A DNA stretch of 54,145 nt from Phycisphaerales bacterium (GCA_028278245.1 JANQEQ010000125.1:1-54145); one strand, 5' to 3'; numbered from the stretch's first letter, positions 1-9,491 are shown. Translations and numbers: made by a program. The notes: generated by a model from the letters alone, not told the origin.

Positions 1-3000
1 CACTGGAAGAATGCCGTGCCGCGATATTCCAGGGCATCAAGCACGGCTTTGTAGAATTTCGCCACATTCGCCATGGAAACCTGGGCGACAAACGGCGAGC
101 CGTGTCCGACAGTGAAGATCTCTGACACGCTCTTCTTCTCCGTGAGCTTTCCTTGAGATGCATCACCGAACTGGTTCATGTCGAAGCCGCCGGTGAGCGG
201 TGAGGAATCAGAGTTCTGCCCGCCGGTGTTGGAGTACACCTGAGTATCGAGCATCAAAACCATGACATTTGGACGATTCTGCAACACAACCTTGGACGAA
301 TTCTGGAATCCGATATCACCCATACCGCCGTCACCGCCGACCGCCCATGCCTTGGGAAGCTCACGTACTTCAAGATCGGTCATCAATGTGTCGGTAAAGT
401 GAGTCAGATTGAAGTATTCATCTTCCTCGATCACGTTTCCTTCGCGATTGAGCAACATATCCGCCAGCCGCTCGGGGACGACGGATCGTCGGGAGTGATC
501 CTGGATGAAGCTTTCACCGAAGATCCAGGTGATGGTGACACCATCCTGGAAGAGGCTGTTCATCCAGGGATACGGGTGCGGGTTGTTGGGCGGGGTAGAG
601 CCGTACACCGAGTTGCATCCGGTGTGCGCTCCCATGGCCATGACGCACATGCCGTTGGCCAGGCGTCCTTCAATCGCCTGCAGATCGCGATGGTTGAAGG
701 CATCCTGGGACATGACCATGGTCAATGCTTCAATAAGCTGCTCATCGGAGATGGGATCGTGATTCTCGATGCGAGACTTGGTGTCTTCATCAATCTCACC
801 CCCCAGCCCCATGACCAGATGGGCAACGGCTTGGTGGTATCGGTCGTAGTGTTCCTTGTTGGATTCAGCCAGGGCTTTGAGACGCTTTATGCCATCCGCC
901 TTGAGCTGCTGGACCTTGTCGTCCAGTCGATCTGCCTTGGCGTGATAGAGCGGACGCAGATAAGCCTCGGTGAGCGACGCAGCAGCGTGGAGAACCGACT
1001 TCTCACCGCAACCGGCACAGGCACCATCACCACTGACCAGTGATTCGTAATGGCTGCGGACCATCAGGTGGTTCCGCAGAGCGGCCGGCTTGCTGTCCTC
1101 GGGATGTTCAAAGTCATACAGCCCAAGATATTTGTGATCCGTTTCCGGCAGCTGGTTGAGGAAGTTCGTCGCTGAAGCGTATTCGGTGTTCTTCTCTTCG
1201 GTGTCCTGCACCATCTTGAGGGCACCCTTGTCGCCGCATTCGACGACACATTCACCGCATCCCTTGCAGAGATCGGAGATAAAGATGGAGAACACACCGC
1301 CGCTTCCTGCTTCCTTCTTTTCGCGGCTGGAGAAAATTGCGTTTGCCTTTTCGTAGGCAACAGGTACGACGCTGAGAATATCATCGATCTCTTTCACCGA
1401 GTCAGCAGAGATTGAATCCAGAGCGGTGATTTCATCGTGGACGATTTCAGTGAAGCGCTTTGTATCTTTCGCCTTGATGCCCTCCATCATCTTCGTGCGA
1501 AGGTTTCCATCGATGGTGTCCAGCGCCGTGATCAGCTTGTCACGATCGGAAATGTTTGACACATAACCTCTGAACGTAGTTTCCAGAATGGTGCTGATAT
1601 CCAGAGCCGTATTTGGTAACGCCGTATCCGGGCAGAGTGAAATGCAGGCCATGCACTGGGTGCAATTCTCCGGAATAAAGACGGGGGTCTCACGACGGGA
1701 TACATACTTGGAAGCTGTGGCACCTGTTCCGGAAGCGACAACACCGGAGGCTGCCAAAGGAGATGAAGGCTGGTGATATCCCAGGCCCGCTCGGAATTCC
1801 TTATCAAAGTAGGACATCTTGCTGATCGGAGCTTTATCCGGTTGATCAATCTTCTTGCCATTGCTTTGAGCTTTGGCCTGGCCATTGAGCGGAACAAGGG
1901 GAGATCCTCGCATGGTTGAGCGATCTTCCGCATCAACGCTGCCGATCGGAACTTCCTGGATCAGCTCGAATCCCTTCCACATGACATCCATGTTGGAGTT
2001 GACCACGGCATCGCCGAATCGGCCAAACTTCCTGACATACTGTGAACGAACCACTTCTTCGAAGTGATCCTTGTCAATCTTGTTATCGTTGAGGAAGGAT
2101 GACACGGCAAAGAACGCCCCAAGGAACGCATTGCCCTGCATGCGGAGTTGCAGGTCTGCGCGGTCGGTGGCTTCCCGGGCGATCTTGAAGCCGTCGAGAA
2201 TGAACACGCGAATTTTCTTGTCGATGATCTCTTGCCGTAGTTTCGGTGGGATGTGTTCCCAGGCACGCTCGGGTGTGTCACTGGATTCCCAGACAAACGC
2301 ACCGCCTTCATTGAGGCCGTCCAGCGGATTTGTATGCAGAAATGCCTTGGGATCGCAGCAGAGTACCGCATCGACGTGATGCAGATCGCAGTTCACCCGG
2401 ATGCGTTCTGGAGCCACGGTGAGGAAGTAGGACGTCGGTGCTCCCTTCTTTTCTGATCCGTATTTCGGATTCGCACTGACATGCAATACTTCTTTGGGAT
2501 TGCCATGCTCATCGACCACATTGTCGCGTTTGGCAACGTAATCACCAAACTCACCAATGATCTCGCTCAAGTTCTTACCTGTGGTAATCATGCCCCAGCC
2601 GCCGATGGAGTGCAGGCGAACTGCAATGGCGCCAGGGGGCAGGAGCGACGGTGTTTCATCGGCACAGACCGCATAGGGATGATCAACGCCCAGCAGGAAG
2701 AAAGTGTAGCCCTCGGCCGCACCCTTTCCATCCTTGCGTTTGCGCCCTTCCATCACGTACTCGTACGCACCGATGATGTGCTCGGGACGGAAGTCGCGAG
2801 AACCCAGTCCATACACGCCGCTGAAGTTGCGCGGCACCTGCTCGTGGGTGATCGTGGGGAAGCCTTCACGGTGCGGGAAGCCGGGGTGGACGTAGGATTT
2901 TGTCAACGCTGTTCGCACTTCACGGGCCAGGGGATTGTCACCGGAGAGCGGCTCATCTGATCGTTCCAGGATGATGCAGGCCGTTTTGCCCGCCAGGGCT

Positions 3001-4019
3001 TCGACAATGGCGTTGATGGGGAAGGGCCGCAATACGTTGACGTGAATCGAACCGACCTTGGCGCCGCGGGTTTCACGCAGGTAATCGACCGCCGCTTCGA
3101 TGTTCTCGGCGGCGGATCCGATGGAAATGAAGGTTACCTCAGCGTCATCATTCTTGTATTCAGTGATCAGGCCGTATTTACGACCGGTCAACTGGGCAAA
3201 TTCTTCGTAGGCATCCTCAATGACAGGCAGGATGTGTTCGGCGAAATTGTTCCGACGCGCCACTACACCGTTCATGTAGTGTTCCTGATTCTGCACGGTT
3301 CCGACCTGCATCGGATTCTTCAGATCAATGAGCGCAGGAACGCGTTTTCGTGTCGGACCGAACAACTCGCGCTGGGCCGGAGTCGGGCATTCAATGATGT
3401 CATCCGGATCACCGAGGTATTCACGGATGCACTCTGATTCGGTCTTGAGGAACGTTCGTTCCAGGTGGGTCGTCAGGAAGCCGTCCTGGGCGTTGATGCC
3501 CGGATTGAGCACCGTCTCATTGACCTTCCGCAGGATGATCGCCTGGTCGGCGACTTGCTGGGCGTCCTTGGCAAACATGATGATCCAGCCGGTGTCTAAT
3601 GCGGCATACACATCATCATGACCGCAGTGAACGTTTAGTGCGCTCTTGGTCAGGGCACGAGCCCCGACGGAAACGATCATCGTCGACATCTTGGCTGGCG
3701 CGTGATAGTACTGCTCGATGCCGTAGATCAAGCCCTGGCCGGACGTGAAGTTGACCACACGCTTGCCGGTCACAGACAACGCGATGGCCCCAGCCATGGC
3801 TGCATGCTCGCCTTCCGCTTCGATGGCGACCTTGGATCGGCCAAAGACGTTCAGCTTCCCTTCAGCAAATGCCAATTGGTAAGCTTCCCCCGCTTCTGTA
3901 GATGGGGTGATGGGATAGAACACACCACCATCGGTAATGCGTGCTTCCGTGTAATACGAAACCAGTTGGTTACCGTTGGTTGTGATACGAGTGCCGGGAT
4001 ACTTTGGTTGATTACTCAT
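1..4019 (-). CDS. nifJ: Pyruvate:ferredoxin (flavodoxin) oxidoreductase, 3' end cut by window edge
   Basis: Cytoplasmic thiamine-diphosphate enzyme that oxidises pyruvate to acetyl-CoA and CO2 while reducing ferredoxin or flavodoxin. At least 1339 residues are visible and the C-terminus lies beyond the left edge. The N-terminal pyruvate-binding domain opens with a PITPSTEAGE-like stretch. Two ferredoxin-type cysteine motifs follow, CTQCMACISLCP near residue 785 and CKGCGECVVECG near 915. The TPP-domain signatures are CAGCGE near 999, TGCNSVYG near 1133 and GGDGGMGDIG near 1225. Classical NifJ proteins are about 1170-1200 residues and place the last motif some 250 residues earlier, so this copy carries internal expansions between the clusters and inside the TPP domain. 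The ATG start fits the family N-terminus; no strong Shine-Dalgarno was seen. It appears monocistronic, 410 bp downstream of tRNA-Arg on the same strand. Function is secure; a different 2-oxoacid substrate cannot be excluded. Confidence 0.93.
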   Translation of the reverse strand, partial: MSNQPKYPGTRITTNGNQLVSYYTEARITDGGVFYPITPSTEAGEAYQLAFAEGKLNVFGRSKVAIEAEGEHAAMAGAIALSVTGKRVVNFTSGQGLIYGIEQYYHAPAKMSTMIVSVGARALTKSALNVHCGHDDVYAALDTGWIIMFAKDAQQVADQAIILRKVNETVLNPGINAQDGFLTTHLERTFLKTESECIREYLGDPDDIIECPTPAQRELFGPTRKRVPALIDLKNPMQVGTVQNQEHYMNGVVARRNNFAEHILPVIEDAYEEFAQLTGRKYGLITEYKNDDAEVTFISIGSAAENIEAAVDYLRETRGAKVGSIHVNVLRPFPINAIVEALAGKTACIILERSDEPLSGDNPLAREVRTALTKSYVHPGFPHREGFPTITHEQVPRNFSGVYGLGSRDFRPEHIIGAYEYVMEGRKRKDGKGAAEGYTFFLLGVDHPYAVCADETPSLLPPGAIAVRLHSIGGWGMITTGKNLSEIIGEFGDYVAKRDNVVDEHGNPKEVLHVSANPKYGSEKKGAPTSYFLTVAPERIRVNCDLHHVDAVLCCDPKAFLHTNPLDGLNEGGAFVWESSDTPERAWEHIPPKLRQEIIDKKIRVFILDGFKIAREATDRADLQLRMQGNAFLGAFFAVSSFLNDNKIDKDHFEEVVRSQYVRKFGRFGDAVVNSNMDVMWKGFELIQEVPIGSVDAEDRSTMRGSPLVPLNGQAKAQSNGKKIDQPDKAPISKMSYFDKEFRAGLGYHQPSSPLAASGVVASGTGATASKYVSRRETPVFIPENCTQCMACISLCPDTALPNTALDISTILETTFRGYVSNISDRDKLITALDTIDGNLRTKMMEGIKAKDTKRFTEIVHDEITALDSISADSVKEIDDILSVVPVAYEKANAIFSSREKKEAGSGGVFSIFISDLCKGCGECVVECGDKGALKMVQDTEEKNTEYASATNFLNQLPETDHKYLGLYDFEHPEDSKPAALRNHLMVRSHYESLVSGDGACAGCGEKSVLHAAASLTEAYLRPLYHAKADRLDDKVQQLKADGIKRLKALAESNKEHYDRYHQAVAHLVMGLGGEIDEDTKSRIENHDPISDEQLIEALTMVMSQDAFNHRDLQAIEGRLANGMCVMAMGAHTGCNSVYGSTPPNNPHPYPWMNSLFQDGVTITWIFGESFIQDHSRRSVVPERLADMLLNREGNVIEEDEYFNLTHFTDTLMTDLEVRELPKAWAVGGDGGMGDIGFQNSSKVVLQNRPNVMVLMLDTQVYSNTGGQNSDSSPLTGGFDMNQFGDASQGKLTEKKSVSEIFTVGHGSPFVAQVSMANVAKFYKAVLDALEYRGTAFFQ

Positions 4020-4428
4020 TGGTTGTACCATCCGCAAAGGTCGGTAATACGACTTTTTTTAAACGTGAGTCTGTGTAATGAAATGAATGCTAATCGTAGG
4101 CTCGACGACATTATCCGGACTACCCCGTCCATGATGAATCTGGGTCGCAATAACGAAGCCAGAGTCATCGGCAGGTCGCATCTCTCAGGCACACTCAAGG
4201 TGTCTCAGATAACAGAATCCTAATGTGATCACCGATCACAGACACACGAATGATCCAGCCGGATCGAAACACAAGTATGGATTAAGCAATCCCCTAACCG
4301 ACACGATCCTCTCCACTCTGGAGGATGCCTGATCAGATATGAATGACCTGTCGGCAATCGCCGCTCATACAGACAGGTTCATGTACGAGAACCGCGATAA
4401 ATACAATTTTTTCAGTGATTTACACTAA
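4020..4428. other. Intergenic region upstream of nifJ
   Basis: About 400 bases between nifJ and tRNA-Arg, both on the minus strand. No convincing gene was found. The region is AT-rich near 4050-4090 and holds one clear palindrome (4224-4240, listed separately). It presumably carries the nifJ promoter, but I could not place -35 and -10 boxes with confidence. Confidence 0.4.
4224..4240. promoter_or_regulatory. Perfect 7-bp inverted repeat upstream of nifJ, possible operator
   Basis: TGTGATC-acc-GATCACA is a perfect inverted repeat with a 3-base spacer, about 205 bp upstream of the nifJ start. It resembles a CRP/FNR-family half-site pair, but the two TGTGA/TCACA halves are 7 bases apart instead of the canonical 6. 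It could be a redox- or energy-responsive operator, or simply the hairpin that ends the tRNA transcript, although no T-tract follows on either strand. Confidence 0.3.
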
Positions 4429-4502
4429 CGCGGGTGACAGGGCTCGAACCTGTAACCTCCGGTTTCGTAGACCGGTGCTCTATCCAGTTGAGCTACACCC
4501 GC
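4429..4502 (-). tRNA. tRNA-Arg (anticodon ACG)
   Basis: Reading the minus strand, the acceptor GCGGGTG pairs fully with CACCCGC and the discriminator is G. The anticodon arm CCGGT-CTACGAA-ACCGG gives anticodon ACG after U33. The T-arm contains the usual GGTTCGAGCC. A34 would need deamination to inosine by TadA to read CGU, CGC and CGA. The 3' CCA is not encoded. Confidence 0.95.
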
Positions 4503-4654
4503 TGGATTACCCCATTTTGGGGGGCATACGGTATCACAGGTGATCCCCCGCCTCAAGCAGAAATAAGATCATCCACGGACTGAGGTTGATTTTCCTCAGA
4601 AATTGATCATAATGCTTGGCTTCATTCATTTTGACCAACGACAGGATTCCCTCT

Positions 4655-4936
4655 GTGCCTAATAACGCCTCAGCCAAAAAGCGTGTTCGACAGAACGCCA
4701 AGCGAAGATCATTGAATCTGTGGCGGAAACGCCTCATCAAGGATCAGATCAACCTGTTTCACTCTGCTGTTCAGAAGCAAAATGTGGAAGCGGCTGAGAC
4801 AGAATTCCGTAAAACCTGCGGCATACTGGACAAGGTCTCCTGCACCAGCACGCTCCATCGCAACACAGCTGCCCGCAGAAAGAGTCGCCTGTCCAGACGT
4901 CTGGTCGATCTGAAGAAGAAAGTGGCTTCAGCGTAA
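4655..4936 (+). CDS. rpsT: 30S ribosomal protein S20
   Basis: Primary 16S rRNA-binding protein of the small subunit, 93 residues, highly basic and helical. The sequence begins PNNASAKKRVRQNAKRR, matching the family opening SAxKRxRxxxKRR, and ends with the conserved HxNTAARRKSRLSRRL region. The start is taken at GTG 4655 because that gives the normal S20 N-terminus and an AGGA element lies just upstream. An upstream in-frame ATG at 4616 would add 13 residues that the family lacks. A CPBP protease gene follows 60 bp downstream on the same strand and may share the transcript. Confidence 0.95.
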   Translation: MPNNASAKKRVRQNAKRRSLNLWRKRLIKDQINLFHSAVQKQNVEAAETEFRKTCGILDKVSCTSTLHRNTAARRKSRLSRRLVDLKKKVASA

Positions 4937-4996
4937 GAATCACCACACACCTCTCCCCCACTCAGGTGGCGGGTCGTTGCCGACGAATCACGGCTT

Positions 4997-5809
4997 ATGT
5001 CCCAGCAACCTCAACCACGACCGACCGGTTCCGTCCCTACGGAACGTTTGTCGTATTGGAACAGCAGTCGCCAGCCTTTGACCATCCTGTGTTTCCTGCT
5101 CCCGCTCATCGCACTTTACGAAATTGGATTAGCACTCTTTCTGCGATCCGAGCAGGGGACAATCACGAATATCGCCCACGAGACACTGATCTACTTTTTC
5201 CAGACCTTCGGCATCTCTGACACAGGTGGCCTTTACCTTGGTGGTATTGCCATCATCGTGGTGCTATTGGTGTGGCATATTCTGGCTCGTGCCCCCTGGA
5301 GACTGGATGGCAGAACGGTCAGCATCATGGCCGTAGAATCGCTTCTCTTAGCCCTCCCACTGATCGCACTGGGATTATTGATCAACCAAAGAGTGATCCA
5401 GCCCGAAACAGCTCCACCGGCAGCGGGTGTTGCTTCCGCAACATTCGGAGAATTGGATGTCTGGACAGGACTCACGATCAGCATCGGGGCCGGCTTATAT
5501 GAGGAATTGATGTTCCGCATGCTGCTGATTGCCCTGGTTCACACGATCCTGGTTGATGTCGCCAAGCTGCCCCATGGGCTGGGAGCGGTAATTGCCGTCA
5601 CTATCGCAGCCGTGGCATTTACCATCTATCATCCTCTTTTTAGTGAGAACGAACAACTCCGCTGGGCCTCAGTCCTGTTTTATTTTCTGGCCGGCCTCTA
5701 TTTCGGCCTGGTCTACGTAGTCCGTGGATTTGGAATCGTGGTCGGGGTACACGCTGCGTATGACATCATTATCGTGCTATCAATGCTGCCTTCCCGTGGT
5801 GAAAGTTGA
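4997..5809 (+). CDS. CPBP-family intramembrane glutamic protease
   Basis: Polytopic membrane protein of 270 residues with about seven hydrophobic segments. It carries the motifs of the CPBP/Abi (Rce1-like) family: EELMFR at residues 169-174 (paired glutamates plus arginine), FTIYH ending at His212, and HAAYD at 252-256 (His and Asp). Family members act as intramembrane proteases, for example in CAAX processing, anchoring or bacteriocin self-immunity. The bacterial substrate is usually unknown, as here. ATG 4997 follows closely after rpsT. The family call is strong; the substrate and physiological role are not predictable. Confidence 0.88.
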   Translation: MSQQPQPRPTGSVPTERLSYWNSSRQPLTILCFLLPLIALYEIGLALFLRSEQGTITNIAHETLIYFFQTFGISDTGGLYLGGIAIIVVLLVWHILARAPWRLDGRTVSIMAVESLLLALPLIALGLLINQRVIQPETAPPAAGVASATFGELDVWTGLTISIGAGLYEELMFRMLLIALVHTILVDVAKLPHGLGAVIAVTIAAVAFTIYHPLFSENEQLRWASVLFYFLAGLYFGLVYVVRGFGIVVGVHAAYDIIIVLSMLPSRGES

Positions 5810-5971
5810 TTGAGGCAGGTTGGATTCTTCCGGGTCTCGAACTGCTGATGTGCATCCCCAATCCGCTCATCTGGGTACAATGAGCATTCAAGGAACATCC
5901 TCATTTCAATTTTATCATGCACCCCATCCGGTGGCTCACCACATAAATCACCGGTGAGAAGGAGAAATAAA

Positions 5972-7078
5972 ATGTTACGAACCACTCTCATTTCAACATG
6001 TCTGGCCGCAGCACTCTTTACGTTCCCCGCGTGGGCTGACGATGAAAAGCCCAAGTCAAAGCCGCTGAGCATCGGCGACCAAGCTCCAGCAGTCGATATT
6101 GCCCACTGGATCAAAGGTGTGGAGATGGACAAGAAAGGCGCATTTGAGCCGGTCACCGAATTCGGAAACGACCACGTCTATGTGCTTGAGTTCTGGGCGA
6201 CCTGGTGCGGTCCCTGCGTGGCGGGTATGCCTCACCTCTCGGAACTCCAGGAAAAATTCCACGATGATGTCACGATCATCGGCGTCAGTGATGAATCGCT
6301 CCCGAAAGTCATCAACTTCCTCTTCCAGAAGTACAACGATGGCAAGCTGCACAATGAGCGAACCGAATACACCATCGCGACTGATCCGGACAAGTCGGTG
6401 TGGGATGATTACTTCTATGCTGCTGGCCAGGCTGGTATCCCCTGCGCATTTATCATCGGTTCGGACGGCTACGTGGAATGGATCGGCCACCCGATGGGAA
6501 TGGATATTCCTTTGAAGGAAGTCGTTGCCGGGACATGGGATCGTCAAGCATTCAAAAACGAGTGGAACAAGGAACAGAAACTGGAACAGGAATACATGGC
6601 CATCATGAAAAACATTCGCAAAGCCAATGCTGAGAAGGATTGGAAAACAATGCTGAATGAATATGATCGCCTGATCGAACTGGATCCTGATAACGGCTTT
6701 TTCGTTCTGGAGAAATTCCAGGTTCTGCTGCGCGATTTGAATCAGCCCAAGAAAGCGTACGGCTTGGGGATCAAGCTGGCTGAACAACATCAGGACGATG
6801 CTCAGTTGCTCAACGCGATGGCCTGGTTTATTGCCACCGAACCGGGAATCGAAAAGCGTAATCTTGAGTTCGCTCAGGATATCGCTCATCGAGCCTGCAA
6901 ACTAACGGATAATGAGGAAGCCGCCATTCTTGATACACTCGCTCGGGTGTATTACGAACAGGGCAAGCTCAGGCAGGCAATCAAGTGGCAGAAGAAAGCC
7001 GTCGAACATGCAGAAGAAGGCATGATGGCCGATGAGATCAAAGCTACTTTGGCTAAGTATCTGGACGAAGCGAAGTAA
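5972..7078 (+). CDS. Exported TlpA-like thioredoxin-fold protein with C-terminal helical repeats
   Basis: A 368-residue protein with a signal peptide (basic start, hydrophobic residues 5-20, cleavage likely after PAWA). The thioredoxin fold (about 35-190) holds the redox motif WCGPC at 78-82, and a cis-proline-like GIPCAFII segment follows. The C-terminal half (about 195-368) is charged and helical, with TPR-like periodicity (WKTMLNEYDRLIELDPDN; ILDTLARVYYEQGKLRQAI). It probably works outside the cytoplasmic membrane as a thiol:disulfide oxidoreductase or a structural redox protein. The start is ATG 5972, preceded by AAGGAG eight bases upstream. An upstream in-frame start at 5954 would disrupt the signal peptide. 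Its partner is unknown. Confidence 0.85.
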   Translation: MLRTTLISTCLAAALFTFPAWADDEKPKSKPLSIGDQAPAVDIAHWIKGVEMDKKGAFEPVTEFGNDHVYVLEFWATWCGPCVAGMPHLSELQEKFHDDVTIIGVSDESLPKVINFLFQKYNDGKLHNERTEYTIATDPDKSVWDDYFYAAGQAGIPCAFIIGSDGYVEWIGHPMGMDIPLKEVVAGTWDRQAFKNEWNKEQKLEQEYMAIMKNIRKANAEKDWKTMLNEYDRLIELDPDNGFFVLEKFQVLLRDLNQPKKAYGLGIKLAEQHQDDAQLLNAMAWFIATEPGIEKRNLEFAQDIAHRACKLTDNEEAAILDTLARVYYEQGKLRQAIKWQKKAVEHAEEGMMADEIKATLAKYLDEAK

Positions 7079-7131
7079 AGATCATTTTCATTCGCTAACA
7101 ACCTGTTTACTGGACTGAAACATCAAGATTA

Positions 7132-7180
7132 GAGGGCAACTTACAAAATAAATTGCTCTTCGTTTTTACCTTTTTTTCAT
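7132..7180 (+). terminator. Probable terminator after the TlpA-like gene
   Basis: GAGGGCAA can pair with TTGCTCTT across a 13-base loop (8 bp with two G-U pairs). T-rich runs follow (cgtttttacctttttttcat and a further T8 run). The stem is weak but the T-tracts are strong. Confidence 0.45.
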
Positions 7181-7377
7181 TTTTTTTCATTTTCCCTTGT
7201 GTCTATCGTCTGCAGCGATAAACTGTATAGGGCTAGTAGCGAGAAATATCCGGGTCTACTTATACTCTTCCATGATGAGGGGCGTTCAAAGTAACTAGCA
7301 AAGACCAACTCGCTGGGAGTGTTTTGTTTGCGCAAGGATAGCGCCCAAAAAGTAATTTTGCTTCACCTAGGAGGAAT
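7181..7377 (+). other. Leader region of the PEP-CTERM-like gene
   Basis: About 200 bases that begin with an oligo-T stretch and contain small potential hairpins, for example ACTC-gctgg-GAGT near 7308 and AGTAG/CTACT around 7234-7260. I compared it by eye with cyclic-di-GMP and other common riboswitch cores and found no match. It probably holds the promoter and 5' UTR. Confidence 0.3.
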
Positions 7378-7380
7378 ATG

Positions 7381-8136
7381 ATGGAAAACAAATTGTTGCG
7401 TGGAATTGTTTGTATGGCGGCATTTGTCACATCGACAACAACAGGTGCTGATTATGTTGTCGCAGAAGGTTGGGATATCTTTCATACGGTACAACCAACC
7501 AACTTCATGGGATTTGATTTTGAAGGAGTCGATCTCGGTACATTCGACTTCGGTCAAGGGGGAGGACCACAGAATGTCGGAAATACTGATACCATCGTCC
7601 AGCGATTAGAAGAGGCTAATCCTTTTAATCCACCGCCATACGTTGATACGATTGACATTGAGCTTGTGGCTCTGCAACTCAAGAGTGTCAGTGAAATCAA
7701 CATGGGTGGAGGATTGGGTTTTCATTACATCACGCTCTCGGATGAGCCAAGTCTCGGTGGTATGGAAATTACATTTGATGATGAAAATGGAGGCACGTTC
7801 AATTCCTGGATTGATGTTGCATTTGATATTCGCCTCTTCAGTCTTCAGGGGCCCATCCTTTTTTCAGATACCTTGCAACTGAGTGCCGATGATATTCCCT
7901 GGCAGCGCGATCATCCGCAGGGTGCACTTCTCATTGATGGCATCAACCATTACCTGAACGGAGCGGACAATGCGCAAGATTTCTGGCCGGGTTTTCTGCT
8001 GCCAAATGGCCTGCACGGTTTTACGGAACTCCACCCCTCAGGAGCAGAACATACGGTAGAAACGGCTGTCCCCACGCCCGGTGTATTCATCCTGCTTGGA
8101 TTGAGTGGACTGATCGGTTACCGACGTCGTCGATGA
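7381..8136 (+). CDS. Exported PEP-CTERM-like surface protein
   Basis: About 251 residues, unknown in its central part. It starts with a signal peptide (MENKLLRG plus a hydrophobic stretch, small residues before DYVV). It ends with a short sorting tag: a PTPG motif, a hydrophobic segment FILLGLSGLIGY and a terminal RRRR. This is the architecture of PEP-CTERM anchors recognised by exosortase, in the PTPG variant common in planctomycetes. The central region is rich in Gly and Asp and probably beta-structured. The strong Shine-Dalgarno AGGAGG (7369-7374) is only three bases from ATG 7378 but six from ATG 7381, so the second ATG is preferred. It converges on the next gene with a 15-bp gap. Anchored surface or extracellular-matrix protein; no specific function is visible. 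Confidence 0.75.
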   Translation: MENKLLRGIVCMAAFVTSTTTGADYVVAEGWDIFHTVQPTNFMGFDFEGVDLGTFDFGQGGGPQNVGNTDTIVQRLEEANPFNPPPYVDTIDIELVALQLKSVSEINMGGGLGFHYITLSDEPSLGGMEITFDDENGGTFNSWIDVAFDIRLFSLQGPILFSDTLQLSADDIPWQRDHPQGALLIDGINHYLNGADNAQDFWPGFLLPNGLHGFTELHPSGAEHTVETAVPTPGVFILLGLSGLIGYRRRR

Positions 8137-8151
8137 ATATATTCCGCCTGC

Positions 8152-9399
8152 TCACTGAAATCGGTCTGCGCTCAGAGATGTAATATCCAGCGATGTCTTA
8201 TTATCCAGTATCCCCTCGCTCACAAGGCGGCCGGTGATGGGGCCGTGGGTGAGTCCCATCTTGGCGTGTCCGGTAGCGAGATATAAACCTGAAATATGTG
8301 GAACCGGACCGATCACAGGTAAACCATCGGAAGTGCATGGCCGCAGGGCGCAACCCTGTGACTTAACTTTTACGGTATCGAGTCCTTGAAAATACTGTTT
8401 TGCCCCTGACAAAAGCATATCAAGCCGCTGCTGTATGATGCGCTGATTGAGTCCAGACAGTTCCACGGTTCCTGCCAGGCGGACATGATCACCCATCGGC
8501 GTTACTGCAATGAACGCCTCATTGAGAACACAGGCGGTCGCAATACTGGTTTCAGTGCATCCCAGATCAAGGTAATACCCTTTGCCCGGTTGCATTGGAA
8601 GACCCATCCCGATGGATTTTGTTAGTAATGAACTCCATGAACCCGCCGCCAATACGACAGATGTTGCCTTGATCTGCTCCCCCCCACTTACCCGAACACC
8701 TTTGCATTGCTTATTTTCCATCAATAACTCTTCGACCGGTGTGTTCTGATGAATCGTAACTCCCAACTGCTCAAGTCGATCGGCAAGCTGCACCATAAAC
8801 CTCACGGGATCGACAATTGCGCTTTCGGAGTAACACACACCACCGAGTACATCCTCACTGAATGCAGGATCTGCAGACCTCAGTTCATCCCCGGAGCGCT
8901 GCTGCACATCAAAACCATAACCTGCGATCGTCTCGGCATCGCGCAGCGCATGTTCCCTGCCGGCATTACTGCGATACACGTCGTGCCAGCCGCATTGCTG
9001 ATACGCGCATTCAAGATTTTCATCCTCGACGATCTGCTGCCAGCACTTGATGGCCTCGCGACCCAATAAGCTGAGCATTTCCATGCAATGATCGACATGC
9101 TCTTTTTTACAAGCACGGCGAAACAGCAATATCCACCGCCATAAGCCGATATCCAGTCGCGGCCTGATGTAGAGCGGTGCAGACTGATCGAACATCCATT
9201 TCAACGCCTGTTTGACCAAGCCCGGACGAGGCAATGGAAGATGCCCCAGGGCAATGATACCTGCATTCCCGGTGGAGGCGGTATCGGCAATCGTTCCCTG
9301 CTCCAGCAACGTAACGCGAACCCCGCGCTGATTGAGGTAATACGCGCTACACAATCCCATCACGCCGCCCCCCACGATGACAATGTGATCCTCAGTCAC
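8152..9399 (-). CDS. FAD-dependent amino-acid oxidoreductase (DadA / DAO family)
   Basis: A 415-residue flavoprotein of the D-amino-acid dehydrogenase/oxidase family, which deaminates D-amino acids, sarcosine or related amines using FAD. The N-terminus carries the dinucleotide fold VIVGGGVMGLCSAYYL followed by an acidic residue (LLEQG). The C-terminus has GLYLATGHAKMGLTHGPITG, the typical second FAD contact of the family. The GTG start at 9399 is chosen because GGAGG lies eight bases upstream and the FAD fold begins four residues later. It is divergent from the Gfo/Idh/MocA gene across about 90 bp, so the two may share a control region. The substrate is not determinable; DadA-like, hydroxyproline-epimer and sarcosine enzymes all look alike at this level. 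Confidence 0.82.
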   Translation of the reverse strand: MTEDHIVIVGGGVMGLCSAYYLNQRGVRVTLLEQGTIADTASTGNAGIIALGHLPLPRPGLVKQALKWMFDQSAPLYIRPRLDIGLWRWILLFRRACKKEHVDHCMEMLSLLGREAIKCWQQIVEDENLECAYQQCGWHDVYRSNAGREHALRDAETIAGYGFDVQQRSGDELRSADPAFSEDVLGGVCYSESAIVDPVRFMVQLADRLEQLGVTIHQNTPVEELLMENKQCKGVRVSGGEQIKATSVVLAAGSWSSLLTKSIGMGLPMQPGKGYYLDLGCTETSIATACVLNEAFIAVTPMGDHVRLAGTVELSGLNQRIIQQRLDMLLSGAKQYFQGLDTVKVKSQGCALRPCTSDGLPVIGPVPHISGLYLATGHAKMGLTHGPITGRLVSEGILDNKTSLDITSLSADRFQ

Positions 9400-9491
9400 C
9401 GGAGCATCCTCCCATAGCGGTTTGATGGGGTGATTGTAGACCAAGTCGTCTTGCAGTATGTTGTAAAAACTCGTTTCTGGGAGATATTGCC

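Noticed and set aside
399..1043. Plus-strand reading frame of 214 codons inside nifJ
   Set aside because: It lies antisense to an intact, motif-rich nifJ frame and has no ribosome-binding site or recognisable domain. Several more such frames up to position 4223 are shadows of the same gene.
7181..7377. Possible riboswitch (cyclic di-GMP or other) before the PEP-CTERM-like gene
   Set aside because: Small hairpins are present, but no conserved riboswitch core could be matched by eye. A covariance-model search would settle it.
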